Assembly: GCF_011764485.1 (NCBI RefSeq)
Contig: NZ_AP022848.1
Coordinates: 4,182,001 to 4,246,000, forward strand
DNA length: 64,000 bases
Origin: Bosea sp. ANAM02
Lineage (GTDB): Bacteria; Pseudomonadota; Alphaproteobacteria; Rhizobiales; Beijerinckiaceae
Direction of reading: 5' to 3'
Position numbers and translations under genes: made by a program. Numbering within the stretch: position 1 is the first letter of the stretch; each line of letters opens with the position of its first letter. Below the pieces are notes generated by a model that saw only the letters and a list, made by a program, of their open reading frames with translations, did no database searches and was not told the DNA's origin. Positions 17,733-26,587 of the stretch are shown piece by piece.

Positions 17733-18656
17733 TCAGACGACGAGCTTCGCCGGGTCGATCTCGAAGACCAGCGGATAGAAAGTGCTCCAGCGGTTCCAGC
17801 GTCGCGTGCCGGCCTCGCCGACCGCCCAGAGCCTGCCGTCCGGCGCGAGGCCGAGATCCTCGATGCCGCCGGGCGCGGGGTAGCGCGCCAGAGTGGCGCC
17901 GGTCGCGGGATCGAGCTGCGACAGAAAGGCCGGACGGTTGCCGGAGCTCTGCGATATCCAGATCTTGCCCGCCTCGTCGAAGGTCGCGCCCTGCGCGAAG
18001 AGCGGCAATGGCAGGATGGCCCGGCTGTCGGCCAGGCCGATCGCTGACTCGCCGCCGTCCAGGATGCGATCGACCGGGACCGCATGGAGATTTGGCGTGC
18101 CTTCGCGGCGATAGGGCCCGAACCAGAGCGCATCGCCCGAGGCCGTCAGGAAGGACGGTCCCATCGCCTTGTCGACGCGGACCTCCCTGAGCGGCGCGCA
18201 TTCTCCCTTGCGGCAGGATTCCTTGAAATCGAGCGCAAGGAGCCGGCCGGAATTGGCGACGAACAGCGTGCCGCGGAGATTGGCGAGGCCGCCGGGATGG
18301 CCATAGGTCGCCGGCAGCGCGAAGCTGCCGAGCAGGCGCCCGTCCCCGCGCGCGAGCCGGAACACCCGCGCCGGGCCATTGTCCTGCTCGCGCTCGGTGC
18401 TGCGATAACAGGCGATCAGGATCTCGTCGCCGAAGACCGTGAGGCCCTGCGGGACATAGCCTTCGTTGAGACCGGGCGACCAGTAACGGCGGCCGATCGC
18501 AGCCGCATTCGGCACAATAGTCAGGTCACGGCTGTCGTAGGTCGGCGCCTCGCCCGGCAAGGCCGGACGCGCCTGCGTCGCCGAGGCCAGGCACAGGCCG
18601 GCCCCTGCCAGCAGCATGCGGCGGCGGTCGAGAATCACCGTCCGTCGGTCGCCCAT
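17733..18656 (-). CDS. Exported beta-propeller-like protein with Tat-type signal
   Basis: A 307-residue protein with a probable twin-arginine signal (DRRRMLLAGAGLCLASATQA). The mature part has repeated strands with GHPGGLANLRGTLFVANSG and IEDLGLAPDGRLWAVGEAG, which suggests a beta-propeller as in SMP-30 or YncE-like proteins. No catalytic residues can be assigned. Its 5' end overlaps the 3' end of the isomerase-like gene by 22 bp, so the two are probably coupled. Confidence 0.6.
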   Translation of the reverse strand: MGDRRTVILDRRRMLLAGAGLCLASATQARPALPGEAPTYDSRDLTIVPNAAAIGRRYWSPGLNEGYVPQGLTVFGDEILIACYRSTEREQDNGPARVFRLARGDGRLLGSFALPATYGHPGGLANLRGTLFVANSGRLLALDFKESCRKGECAPLREVRVDKAMGPSFLTASGDALWFGPYRREGTPNLHAVPVDRILDGGESAIGLADSRAILPLPLFAQGATFDEAGKIWISQSSGNRPAFLSQLDPATGATLARYPAPGGIEDLGLAPDGRLWAVGEAGTRRWNRWSTFYPLVFEIDPAKLVV

Positions 18657-19243
18657 TCCAGAGCTTCCTCCAGCCGGTCGTCGCCCCAGAACAGTTCGCC
18701 ATCGCCTGCCACGAAGAACGGCGCGCCGAAGATGCCGATCGACTTGGCATATTCGATCTCGGCGCGGAGCCGCCCCTTGACCTCCTCGCTGCGCGAGAGC
18801 GGCAGGGCGACGTTCGGATCGCTGCCGGCTTCTCTTAGCGCGGCGCTCAGCACGGCCTCCTCGGCCATGTTGCGGCCTTCGCAGAAATGCGCCCGGAACA
18901 GCGCCTTGGAGAAGGCCGGCGTCCAGCCGCCGTCACGGCCGGCGAGTGCCAGCCGCGCCGCCGTCAGCGAATTCTGGGGAAAATTCTCGGGCTTGACGAT
19001 GGCGACGCCCTGCCGCCGTCCACGTCGCGCCGTATCGCGCCACATGTAGCGCCCCTTGCTGGGATAGAGCGCGAAGGGCGAGGTGTTCCAACCCTGTGCC
19101 GCGAAGATCGGTCCGAGCAGGAAAGGGCGCCAGCGCAGGGCGACGCCGGCTTTCTCGGCCAACTCTTCGATTCTGAGGGCACTCAGGCAGGAATAGGGCG
19201 ACGCGAACTCATACCAGAAGTCCAGAACGGGACGATTCGGCAT
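18635..19243 (-). CDS. 2-hydroxychromene-2-carboxylate isomerase family protein
   Basis: A 202-residue thioredoxin-fold protein of the DsbA/GST-kappa group. The N-terminal [23 protein letters not shown] places a Ser at the position used to activate glutathione. The C-terminal [30 protein letters not shown] carries the cis-proline motif. Characterised members isomerise hydroxychromene carboxylates in naphthalene degradation with glutathione. Here no aromatic pathway is adjacent, so the substrate is unknown. Confidence 0.88.
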   Translation of the reverse strand: MPNRPVLDFWYEFASPYSCLSALRIEELAEKAGVALRWRPFLLGPIFAAQGWNTSPFALYPSKGRYMWRDTARRGRRQGVAIVKPENFPQNSLTAARLALAGRDGGWTPAFSKALFRAHFCEGRNMAEEAVLSAALREAGSDPNVALPLSRSEEVKGRLRAEIEYAKSIGIFGAPFFVAGDGELFWGDDRLEEALEWATDGR

Positions 19244-19489
19244 TCAGCCTCCGAACAGGTCGTCATATCGTGTCGCGCCCGATCGAGCCTGCGCTCTTCG
19301 CAACGCGACCGCAAGCGCCGCGAACGGCGCCTGTGGAATGGAGGGACGACGCGCTTTCCTGCGCCCATCCATCAGCGGACGACGCGGGATCGATCAGAAG
19401 GTTCCGATTGCTTCGCCCCGAGTGCTGCGATAGTGCGCCATTGCGTCCGAAACGCGGCCCATGGGGGCTGCCAGAAGGAAAACAGACAG

Positions 19490-20722
19490 ATGGCTGACAG
19501 CAGCGTGAAAAAGGTCGTCCTCGCCTATTCCGGCGGTCTCGACACCTCGATCATCCTCAAATGGCTGCAGACCACCTATCGATGCGAGGTCGTGACCTTC
19601 ACCGCCGATCTCGGCCAGGGCGAGGAGCTCGGGCCGGCGCGCGACAAGGCGCTGCTGCTCGGCATCAAGCCGGAGAACATCTTCATCGAGGACCTGCGCG
19701 AAGAATTCGTGCGCGACTACGTCTTCCCGATGTTCCGCGCCAACGCCGCCTATGAGGGCGTCTACCTGCTGGGCACCTCGATCGCCCGTCCGCTGATCGC
19801 CAAGAAGCTGATCGAGATCGCCGAGAAGACCGGCGCCGACGCCGTCTCCCATGGCGCGACCGGCAAGGGCAACGACCAGGTCCGCTTCGAGCTCACGGCT
19901 TATGCGCTCAAGCCCGACGTCGTCGTGATCGCGCCCTGGCGCGAGTGGGACCTGCGCTCGCGCGAGCAGCTCATCGCCTTCGCCGAGCAGCACCAGATCC
20001 CGATCGCCAAGAACAAGCGCGGCGAGGCCCCGTTCTCGGTCGACGCCAACCTGCTGCACGCCTCGTCCGAAGGCCGCGTGCTGGAGGACCCGGCGGTCGA
20101 GGTTCCCGATTACGTCTATTCGCGCACGATCTCTCCGGAAGACGCGCCGGACAAGCCGACCATCGTCACGGTCTCCTTCGAGAAGGGCGATGCGGTCGCG
20201 ATCGACGGCGAGAAGCTCTCGCCGGCGACGCTGCTCGCCAGGCTCAACGATCTCGGCCGCGACAACGGCATCGGCCGGCTCGACCTTGTCGAAAACCGCT
20301 TCGTCGGCATGAAGTCACGTGGCATGTACGAGACGCCCGGCGGCACGATCCTGCATGCGGCGCATCGCGCGATCGAGTCGATCACGCTCGATCGCGGCGC
20401 GGCGCATCTCAAGGACCAGATCATGCCGCAATATGCCGAGCTGATCTATAACGGCTTCTGGTTCTCCCCGGAGCGCGAGATGCTGCAGGCGCTGATCGAC
20501 AAGAGCCAGGAATTCGTCACCGGCGACGTGCGCCTGAAGCTCTACAAGGGCGGCGTCCATGTCATCGGCCGTTCCAGCGACTACTCGCTCTACGACCAGG
20601 ACCTCGTCACCTTCGAAGAAGGCGCGGTGGCCTACGATCATCGCGACGCGGCCGGCTTCATCAAGCTCAACGCCCTGCGCCTGCGCACGCTCGGCCAGCG
20701 CAAGAAGAAGCTGGGGCTCTGA
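19490..20722 (+). CDS. argG: Argininosuccinate synthase
   Basis: ArgG joins citrulline and aspartate with ATP to make argininosuccinate, the penultimate step of arginine synthesis. The 410-residue protein opens with [26 protein letters not shown], containing the SGGLDTS ATP-pyrophosphatase loop. It continues with [16 protein letters not shown] and the [18 protein letters not shown] segment. The ATG at 19490 follows AGAAGGAAAAC. A long open frame continues upstream but has no ArgG similarity. A separate argininosuccinate-lyase-like gene in the second island is not linked to it. Confidence 0.97.
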   Translation: MADSSVKKVVLAYSGGLDTSIILKWLQTTYRCEVVTFTADLGQGEELGPARDKALLLGIKPENIFIEDLREEFVRDYVFPMFRANAAYEGVYLLGTSIARPLIAKKLIEIAEKTGADAVSHGATGKGNDQVRFELTAYALKPDVVVIAPWREWDLRSREQLIAFAEQHQIPIAKNKRGEAPFSVDANLLHASSEGRVLEDPAVEVPDYVYSRTISPEDAPDKPTIVTVSFEKGDAVAIDGEKLSPATLLARLNDLGRDNGIGRLDLVENRFVGMKSRGMYETPGGTILHAAHRAIESITLDRGAAHLKDQIMPQYAELIYNGFWFSPEREMLQALIDKSQEFVTGDVRLKLYKGGVHVIGRSSDYSLYDQDLVTFEEGAVAYDHRDAAGFIKLNALRLRTLGQRKKKLGL

Positions 20723-20732
20723 ACATCCGCTC

Positions 20733-21200
20733 TTGAAGGGTGTCATCCCGTGCGCGCTGCGGCATGTGAATGCCGCTGCGCAGACACGGGACCGCGTGAC
20801 GATAATGGCTCCGATCACCCGGCGAGGTCAGACCACGCCGGGTTTTCCTTTTCGATCAACGCGACCTTCCAATGACGGCGCCACGTCTTCAGAACCTTCT
20901 CACGCTCGATCGCCTGGTTCGGATCGTCGAAGGTCTCAACATAGACGAGTCGGTCTATGTTGTATTTCGCCGCATGGCCCTTGATCACATAAGCCTTGTG
21001 CTCGGAAACCCGGCGTTCGAGATCGTTGGTGATGCCGATGTAAAGCGGCCCGTCCTTGCGCGTCGCGAGGATGTAAACGGCGTAGATGCGGGCGGTCATG
21101 TCGGCTCCGATCTTGAGAAACGGAGCTTAATCCGGCCAACGATCCCGTGTCTGCGCAGCGGCACTGCGCGCCGCAGCGCGCACGGGAAGACACCCTTCAT
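20733..21200. mobile_element. GIY-YIG gene enclosed by about 62-bp inverted repeats
   Basis: The left repeat (20,733-20,794) and right repeat (21,140-21,200) are reverse complements except for a short central stretch and three scattered bases. Each is itself an imperfect hairpin: CCCGTG at one end pairs with CACGGG at the other, and in the left copy GCGGCAT-GTGA-ATGCCGC forms the tip. Between them lies only a GIY-YIG gene. The unit sits between argG and a secreted-protein gene and looks like a compact mobile or repeat-associated unit. Mobility is inference. Confidence 0.55.
20815..21099 (-). CDS. GIY-YIG nuclease domain protein
   Basis: A 94-residue protein that is just the GIY-YIG domain: YAVYILATRKDGPLYIGITNDLERRVSEHK contains the paired YIL and YIG motifs and the catalytic Arg. 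The ETFDDPNQAIEREKVLKTWRRHWK segment has the conserved Glu that binds the metal. Such stand-alone UPF0213-like nucleases are numerous in alphaproteobacteria and mostly uncharacterised. It lies on the opposite strand to its neighbours between two long inverted repeats. Confidence 0.9.
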   Translation of the reverse strand: MTARIYAVYILATRKDGPLYIGITNDLERRVSEHKAYVIKGHAAKYNIDRLVYVETFDDPNQAIEREKVLKTWRRHWKVALIEKENPAWSDLAG

Positions 21201-21270
21201 CATCCCCCGTTATGAACCCGCGTCGCGCTCGCGCGTTCAGCACTCACCGATCAACCTGAGTGCTCCCAGC

Positions 21271-21621
21271 ATGCTCCGCTTCCTCGCCCCTGCCCTGATC
21301 TCCGCCGCCCTCGCCGGTACTGCCCTCGCACAGGAAGTCCCGCCGAAAAGCGAGAAGCCAGCGACACCTGAGGTCGCGACCTGCAAGGCGGCGGCGGTGC
21401 AGGCGCTTCATGCCAAGGAGCCGGAGATCAAGGACATCTATATCGACGAGGACGGCGCCACGGTCGCGGTGTCGGAAGCGAAGATCGAGGACATCGCGGT
21501 CACGCGCATCGTCATGGCCGAGGCCTATCTGCGGACCGACCGCTCGGACAAGCCGCGCCGCTTCCTCTGCCTGCTCGGCGAGAAGAACAAGGTGCTGCTG
21601 ACTTTCTTCACCGCACGCTGA
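21271..21621 (+). CDS. Hypothetical periplasmic protein
   Basis: A 116-residue protein with a signal peptide (MLRFLAPALISAALAGTALAQ). Its mature domain of about 95 residues has two cysteines (ATCKAAAVQAL and RRFLCLLGEKNKVLLTFF). I do not recognise the family. A two-layer hairpin terminator follows, and no partner gene is obvious. Confidence 0.6.
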   Translation: MLRFLAPALISAALAGTALAQEVPPKSEKPATPEVATCKAAAVQALHAKEPEIKDIYIDEDGATVAVSEAKIEDIAVTRIVMAEAYLRTDRSDKPRRFLCLLGEKNKVLLTFFTAR

Positions 21622-21630
21622 GCTCCGCGG

Positions 21631-21671
21631 GCGGGCAAGACGAAGGGCCGCTGAGCGGCCCTGTTGCCCGC
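21631..21671 (+). terminator. Two-layer hairpin, probably bidirectional terminator
   Basis: An inner stem AGGGCCGC-TGA-GCGGCCCT sits inside an outer stem GCGGGCAA/TTGCCCGC. It lies between convergent genes, just past the stop of the secreted-protein gene. Confidence 0.75.
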
Positions 21672-21689
21672 CACGGGACGGGGGTGCCT

Positions 21690-21935
21690 TCAGCCTCCAT
21701 CCACGACCCGCGTCACGGGCCGGTCATGGCCATCCGCCAGTTCCTCGTGCCAGCGGCCGTTCTGGTCCTGGTAGACGATCCCGTCGGTGTTGCCCGCCAC
21801 CGTCTGGCGCGCGGCGGCGCGGGTCGCCGCCTTCAACGCCGCGTCGTGAGTCCGAAATGTCTCCGACAAGGCCCCGCCAACCTTGTAGGCCCAGCCACCG
21901 TCGTGCTCGACCACCTCATATTTGACCATGACCAT
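21690..21935 (-). CDS. DUF2188 domain protein
   Basis: An 81-residue protein with the DUF2188 pattern: VVEHDGGWAYKVGGALSETFRTHDAALKAATRAAARQ followed by IVYQDQNGRWHEE. The fold is a short beta-beta-alpha-beta unit. No function is established for the family. It lies downstream of fabI but 54 bp away and may be separately expressed. Confidence 0.7.
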   Translation of the reverse strand: MVMVKYEVVEHDGGWAYKVGGALSETFRTHDAALKAATRAAARQTVAGNTDGIVYQDQNGRWHEELADGHDRPVTRVVDGG

Positions 21936-21989
21936 CGCGCACCCTCCTTTCGCTCAAAGGAAAACCGCGCTCCGGCCACGGGGTTCCGG

Positions 21990-22823
21990 CTAGTCGCCGT
22001 TGCCGCTATCGGCCGCGCGCAGCGAATCCAGCGCCGGCATCGAGGTGATGTGATAGCCGGCATCGACATGATGGATGTCGCCGGTGACACCTCCGGAGAG
22101 ATCCGAGAGGTAATAGAGCGCCGAGCCGCCGATCTCTTCAAGCGAAACCGACTTGCGCAGCGGCGAATTGGCACGCTGCCAGGACAGCATGGCGCGCGCG
22201 TCGGAGATGCCGGCGCCGGCCAGCGTCCGCACCGGTCCGGGCGAGAGCGCGTTCACGCGGATGCCGCGCGGGCCGTAATCGCCGGCGAGATAGCGCACGC
22301 TCGCCTCCAGCGCCGCCTTGGCGACGCCCATGACGTTGTAGTTCGGCATGATCCGGGTCGAGCCGCCATAGGTCAGCGTGATCATGCTGCCGCCCCTGGG
22401 CATGCGCTCGGCCGCGCGCCTGGCGATTTCGGTGAAGGAGAAGCAGGAGATCACCATCGTGCGCGAGAAATTCTCGCGGCTGGTGTCGGCATAGAGCCCC
22501 TTGAGCTCGTTCTTGTCGGAGAAGCCGATGGCATGGACGATGAAATCGAGCGTGTTGCGCTCGCGATCGCCGCCCCAGGCTTCGTCCAGCGTCGCGAAGG
22601 CGGCATCGACGGAGGCGCTGTCCTCGACATCGCAGGGCACCACCAGCTTCGAGCCGATGCTCTCCGCCAGCGGCCGGACGCGCTTGCCGAGCGCGTCGCC
22701 CTGATAGGTGAAGGCGATCTCGGCACCATGGGCGTGAAGCGTGCGGGCAATGCCCCAGGCAATCGAATTCTGATTGGCGACGCCCATGATAAGGCCGCGC
22801 TTGTTGTGCATCAGCGGGAGCAT
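21990..22823 (-). CDS. fabI: Enoyl-[acyl-carrier-protein] reductase FabI
   Basis: FabI reduces trans-2-enoyl-ACP with NADH in the last step of each fatty-acid elongation cycle. The 277-residue SDR-type protein opens LMHNKRGLIMGVANQNSIAWGIA. It has FIVHAIGFSDKNEL and the catalytic YNVMGVAK (Tyr-x6-Lys), with SPGPVRTLAGAGI after it. It closes the fabA-fabB-DUF3303-fabI group typical of Hyphomicrobiales. Confidence 0.96.
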   Translation of the reverse strand: MLPLMHNKRGLIMGVANQNSIAWGIARTLHAHGAEIAFTYQGDALGKRVRPLAESIGSKLVVPCDVEDSASVDAAFATLDEAWGGDRERNTLDFIVHAIGFSDKNELKGLYADTSRENFSRTMVISCFSFTEIARRAAERMPRGGSMITLTYGGSTRIMPNYNVMGVAKAALEASVRYLAGDYGPRGIRVNALSPGPVRTLAGAGISDARAMLSWQRANSPLRKSVSLEEIGGSALYYLSDLSGGVTGDIHHVDAGYHITSMPALDSLRAADSGNGD

Positions 22824-22952
22824 GGCAAACTCGGAAGGGACTTCAGGAACGGGTCCGAAGACGGGAGAACGGAGGAAAGTCGGCGGGTCGGTCTAACTCT
22901 GAACGGCGTATCGGCATTGCAGCACCATTACCGGCGCCGGCATGAGGCAAGG

Positions 22953-23225
22953 CTAATCGGTCTTGGTGATCGCGACAGCGGCGGCCTTCGAGGTCGAGAC
23001 CGGCACGATCTCGAAACGCACGAGATCGTTCCATTGCAGGACCCATTCCTGCAGCAGGGCGACATCGTCGCACTCCATGATCTGGAAGCAGCGGCTGAGA
23101 TCGGCCGAGACCCAGCTCTCGACATAACGCACGCCGGCCGGCGCCATCCGCCCGCTATGCTGGAAGCGGGCGTAGACGTCCTTCACGCGGGCCTGATCGA
23201 AATGCTCGATCACCATGAAGAGCAT
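22953..23225 (-). CDS. DUF3303 family small protein inside the fab operon
   Basis: A 90-residue protein beginning MLFMVIEHFDQARVKDVYARF, with GVRYVESWVSADLSRCFQIMECDD and LQEWVLQWNDLVRFEIVPV. This is the ferredoxin-like DUF3303 pattern. It has no known activity. Its start is 8 bp after the fabB stop, so it is almost certainly cotranscribed between fabB and fabI. It may be an accessory of lipid synthesis or only a passenger. Confidence 0.75.
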   Translation of the reverse strand: MLFMVIEHFDQARVKDVYARFQHSGRMAPAGVRYVESWVSADLSRCFQIMECDDVALLQEWVLQWNDLVRFEIVPVSTSKAAAVAITKTD

Positions 23226-23233
23226 GGCGCTTC

Positions 23234-24460
23234 TCAGGCCTCCAGCCGCTTCATCACGATGGTGGCGTTGGTGCCGCCGAAACCGAAGGAGTTCGAGAGC
23301 ACGGTGCCGAGACCGGCATTGTCGATGCGCTTGCGCACGATCGGCATGTCGGCGAAGGCCGGGTCGAGCTCGTCGATATGGGCGCTCTCGCAGATGAAGT
23401 CGTTGTTGAGCATCAGGAGCGAGTAGATCGCCTCCTGCACGCCGGTGGCGCCGAGCGAATGGCCGGTCAGCGACTTCGTCGCCGAGATCGGCGGGCTCTT
23501 GTCGCCGGCGCCGAAGACCTCGCGGATCGCCTCGATCTCCTTGCCGTCGCCGACCGGAGTCGAGGTGCCATGCGGGTTGATGTAGTCGATCTTGCTCTTC
23601 ACGCCTTCGAGCGCCATGCGCATGCAGCGCACCGCGCCCTCGCCCGATGGCGCGACCATGTCGTAGCCGTCCGAGGTCGCGCCATAGCCGACGATCTCGC
23701 CATAGATCTTGGCGCCGCGGGCCCTGGCATGCTCGAGCTCCTCGAGCACGACGACGCCGGCGCCGCCGGCGATGACGAAGCCGTCGCGGGCGACGTCATA
23801 GGCACGCGAGGCGCGGGCCGGCGTGCCGTTGAAGTCGGAGGACATCGCGCCCATGGCGTCGAAGAGGACGGAGAGCGTCCAGTCGAGTTCCTCGCAGCCG
23901 CCGGCGAAGATGACGTCCTGCTTGCCCCACTGGATCAGCTCGTAGGCATTGCCGATGCAGTGGTTGGAGGTCGCGCAGGCCGAGGAGATCGAATAGTTGA
24001 CGCCCTTGATCTTGAACCAGGTCGCCAGCGTCGCCGAAGCGGTCGAGGACATGCCCTTGGGCACGGCGAAGGGGCCGACCTTCTTCGAGGAACCGCTCTC
24101 GCGGGCCTTGTCATAGGCGTCGATCAGGGCGCGGGTCGAAGGACCGCCCGAGCCCATGATGATGCCGGTGCGCTCGTTGCTGATCTCGGCCGGCTCCAGG
24201 CCCGCATCGACGATCGCCTGCTCCATCGCGACCTGGTTCCAGGCCGAGCCGCCGCCGTGGAAGCGCATGGCGCGCCGGTCGAGCACCGTCGCGGGATCGA
24301 GCGTCGGCACGCCCGCGACCTGGCTGCGGAAGCCGTGCTCGGCAAATTCGGCGACATGGGAGATGCCCGATTTCGCCGAATGCAGCGAGGCCAGGACCTC
24401 CTGCGTGTTGTTGCCGATGGACGAGACGATGCCCATCCCGGTGACGACGACGCGTCTCAT
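23234..24460 (-). CDS. fabB: Beta-ketoacyl-ACP synthase I
   Basis: FabB condenses malonyl-ACP with acyl-ACP and is needed for unsaturated fatty-acid synthesis together with FabA. The 408-residue thiolase-fold protein carries the catalytic triad: Cys in [14 protein letters not shown], His in [11 protein letters not shown] and His in [15 protein letters not shown] glycine-rich C-terminus [16 protein letters not shown] follows. The start [16 protein letters not shown] is the family N-terminus. fabA lies 112 bp upstream on the same strand. Confidence 0.96.
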   Translation of the reverse strand: MRRVVVTGMGIVSSIGNNTQEVLASLHSAKSGISHVAEFAEHGFRSQVAGVPTLDPATVLDRRAMRFHGGGSAWNQVAMEQAIVDAGLEPAEISNERTGIIMGSGGPSTRALIDAYDKARESGSSKKVGPFAVPKGMSSTASATLATWFKIKGVNYSISSACATSNHCIGNAYELIQWGKQDVIFAGGCEELDWTLSVLFDAMGAMSSDFNGTPARASRAYDVARDGFVIAGGAGVVVLEELEHARARGAKIYGEIVGYGATSDGYDMVAPSGEGAVRCMRMALEGVKSKIDYINPHGTSTPVGDGKEIEAIREVFGAGDKSPPISATKSLTGHSLGATGVQEAIYSLLMLNNDFICESAHIDELDPAFADMPIVRKRIDNAGLGTVLSNSFGFGGTNATIVMKRLEA

Positions 24461-24572
24461 GCTCGCTTACTCCAGCTGTCAGCGCGCGGCGGGACAAGCC
24501 CGGCCGCCCTGCATACATACCGCGCAAATGGACCGAGCGGCAGCTGCGCGCAAGGTCGCGACGCGTTTTTCC

Positions 24573-25085
24573 TCAGGCCGCTTCCGGCTTGAACAGGCCG
24601 ACGCGCATGTCGCTGACCGTGTAGATGCGCTTGCCGTCGGCCTCCAGCCAGCCATCGGCGATGCCGAGGACGAGCTTCGACTTGAAGACGCGCTTGAAGT
24701 CGACGCCGTAGACGACCTTCTTGACCGAAGGCAGGACCTGGTCGGCGAACTTGACCTCGCCGACGCCGAGCGCGCGGCCGCGGCCCGGCAGGCCGAGCCA
24801 GCCGAGGAAGAAGCCGGTGAGCTGCCAGAGCGCATCGAGACCGAGGCAGCCCGGCATCACCGGATCGCCCTTGAAATGGCAGTCGAAGAACCAGAGATCG
24901 GGCTTGATGTCGAATTCCGCGCGGACGAGCCCCTTGCCGTGCTCGCCGCCCTCTTCGGCGATCTCGACGATCCGGTCGAACATCAGCATCGGCGGCAGCG
25001 GCAACTGCGCATTGCCCGGCCCGAACAGTTCCCCACGACCGCAGGCGAGGATCTCCTCGTAGCTGAAAGACGACTGACGCTGCAT
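24573..25085 (-). CDS. fabA: 3-hydroxydecanoyl-ACP dehydratase/isomerase FabA
   Basis: FabA dehydrates 3-hydroxydecanoyl-ACP and isomerises the product to cis-3, starting unsaturated fatty-acid synthesis. The 170-residue hot-dog protein has PPMLMFDRI, the catalytic His in [26 protein letters not shown] with the partner Asp, and [17 protein letters not shown]. The start [13 protein letters not shown] matches the family. Longer upstream starts add only a few residues. It is first in the fab operon and divergent from irr. Confidence 0.96.
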   Translation of the reverse strand: MQRQSSFSYEEILACGRGELFGPGNAQLPLPPMLMFDRIVEIAEEGGEHGKGLVRAEFDIKPDLWFFDCHFKGDPVMPGCLGLDALWQLTGFFLGWLGLPGRGRALGVGEVKFADQVLPSVKKVVYGVDFKRVFKSKLVLGIADGWLEADGKRIYTVSDMRVGLFKPEAA

Positions 25086-25372
25086 TCCCGTACCGCTCCC
25101 TGGCACCGGCCGGATTCGGCCAGTGTCTCGTCAGCCGTGCCTAACACGGCGGGAACCTGAAACGAAAGGGCAGCGCACCGAGTGACCCACATCACAACGG
25201 CGAAAACCGTGGCGAGACGGCGCCAGACCGGTACGGATGCGGCCTGGCAGGGCCCATAAGCCGGGTCGACGCTTGCGACCGGAACCTCGACGCCCTACAT
25301 TTCGAACTGGAATGATTTCAACAGACGGAGCCTTCAGGACATCCGTTGCGCATGAGGGCACACGAGCAGGGC

Positions 25373-25837
25373 ATGAGCGACCTGACCTCACAGGACCAGG
25401 GCTACGGAACGCCGGTGCGGCAGGGCTGCCCCTTCCACGATATCCGCCAGAAGCTTCGCCGCGTCGGGTTGCGGCCGACCCGCCAGCGCGTTTCGCTCGG
25501 CTGGGTGCTCTTCGCCAAGGGCCAGCGCCATGTCAGCGCCGAGATGCTCTTCGAAGAGGCGATGAAGGAGCGTATCCCGGTCTCGCTGGCGACGATCTAC
25601 AATACGCTGCGCCAGTTCACCGAGGCCGGCCTGCTGCGCGAGCTCACGCTCGACGGCGCCAAGGCCTATTTCGACACGGCCGACCACGAACATCACCATT
25701 TCGTCGTCGACGGGGAGAATCGGGTGATCGATATCCCCGCTGAAGAGATCGATGTCGCGAGTCTCCCGGTGCCGCCCGAGGGCTACGAGATCGCACGCGT
25801 CGATGTCGTGGTACGGCTGCGCAAGATCGACGACTGA
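25373..25837 (+). CDS. irr: Fur-family iron response regulator Irr
   Basis: Irr is the alphaproteobacterial regulator that responds to iron through haem and represses or activates haem, iron-storage and uptake genes. The 154-residue protein has a winged helix (GLRPTRQRVSLGWVLFAKGQRHVSAEMLFEEA, VSLATIYNTLRQFTEAGLL) and a C-terminal Fur domain. It has the His cluster DHEHHHF, known in Irr as a haem and metal site. A GCPFHD motif near the N-terminus resembles the haem regulatory motif GCPWH of Bradyrhizobium Irr. ATG codons at 25352 and 25373 are both possible. It is divergent from fabA, the usual rhizobial arrangement. Confidence 0.93.
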   Translation: MSDLTSQDQGYGTPVRQGCPFHDIRQKLRRVGLRPTRQRVSLGWVLFAKGQRHVSAEMLFEEAMKERIPVSLATIYNTLRQFTEAGLLRELTLDGAKAYFDTADHEHHHFVVDGENRVIDIPAEEIDVASLPVPPEGYEIARVDVVVRLRKIDD

Positions 25838-25879
25838 CGTTGGCGCGTCGATGACGCTCGCGCGGCCGCAGCCGCTCGC

Positions 25880-26410
25880 TCAGTCGAACTTTTCGTTGGG
25901 ATAGACGCCCCAGAGCCGCTCCTGGCGGATGAAGCCGTTGATATTGCCGACGCTGACGCGGCACCAGGCGTTGGCGCAGGAGGCGACGCTGGCCACCACG
26001 CCGGGCTGCAGCCGGGCAACGACCGCCGCCTCCTCGTTCGCGGCGCTGCGCATCGGGAAATTCTCGTCCTTCTTCTTCGACCAGGGCGCGACGAGCGCGG
26101 TGCGGCGGCCGGAGAGCAGGCTGTGCAGCACCCAGCCCTCGGTGCCGTCGGCATCGCGGACACGGCGCCAGGTCTCGAATTCCGCGGTGACCTCCATCGG
26201 CAGGCCGGCGCGCTGATAGACCCAGCGCGTGCGGTGCTCCTTCGAAGGGCCTTCGCGCAGGTTCACGCGGTCGGTCTTCAGGCTGACATAGCGGGGCACG
26301 GGCAGACCGGTGACCGAGCCGGCCTGCATGTCCTGCGCGGAGGCGACAGCGGGCAAGCCGACGAGGGTCAGTGCAGCCAGGACCAGGCAGCGCATCGACG
26401 GGGCCATCAT
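25880..26410 (-). CDS. SH3-domain periplasmic protein
   Basis: A 176-residue exported protein with a signal peptide (MRCLVLAALTLVGLPAVASAQ). Two bacterial SH3 units follow: one around YVSLKTDRVNLREGPSKEHRTRWVYQRAGLPMEV, and a second around FPMRSAANEEAAVVARLQPGVVASVASCANAWCRVSVGNINGFI. Such domains usually bind cell-wall peptides. The start at 26410 has AAGGAGAA upstream. It is convergent with irr. Confidence 0.85.
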   Translation of the reverse strand: MMAPSMRCLVLAALTLVGLPAVASAQDMQAGSVTGLPVPRYVSLKTDRVNLREGPSKEHRTRWVYQRAGLPMEVTAEFETWRRVRDADGTEGWVLHSLLSGRRTALVAPWSKKKDENFPMRSAANEEAAVVARLQPGVVASVASCANAWCRVSVGNINGFIRQERLWGVYPNEKFD

Positions 26411-26587
26411 GGCGCCATTCTCCTTCGCATTCCGCTTCCCCCGGCGAAGGGGCAAGTTGTCATCCGCCGCGCCGCCGCCTAGACACGCATATGGTGCCGC
26501 GCAACAATTCCCATTCCTGGGCCACCAGGGTTAATGGCGGGTTGAGGATATCGGGCCGATGCGGCCAATGACGGAGGGGTGACCGCC

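Noticed and set aside
18887..19489. A 200-codon upstream extension of argG
   Set aside because: The added sequence has no ArgG similarity and runs through the neighbouring isomerase gene; a good ribosome site precedes the ATG at 19,490.
25107..25372. An Irr-binding ICE-like motif in the fabA-irr gap
   Set aside because: TTTCGAACTGGAATGATTT is only loosely similar to the known TTTAGAA...TTCTAAA pattern, so no operator was called.
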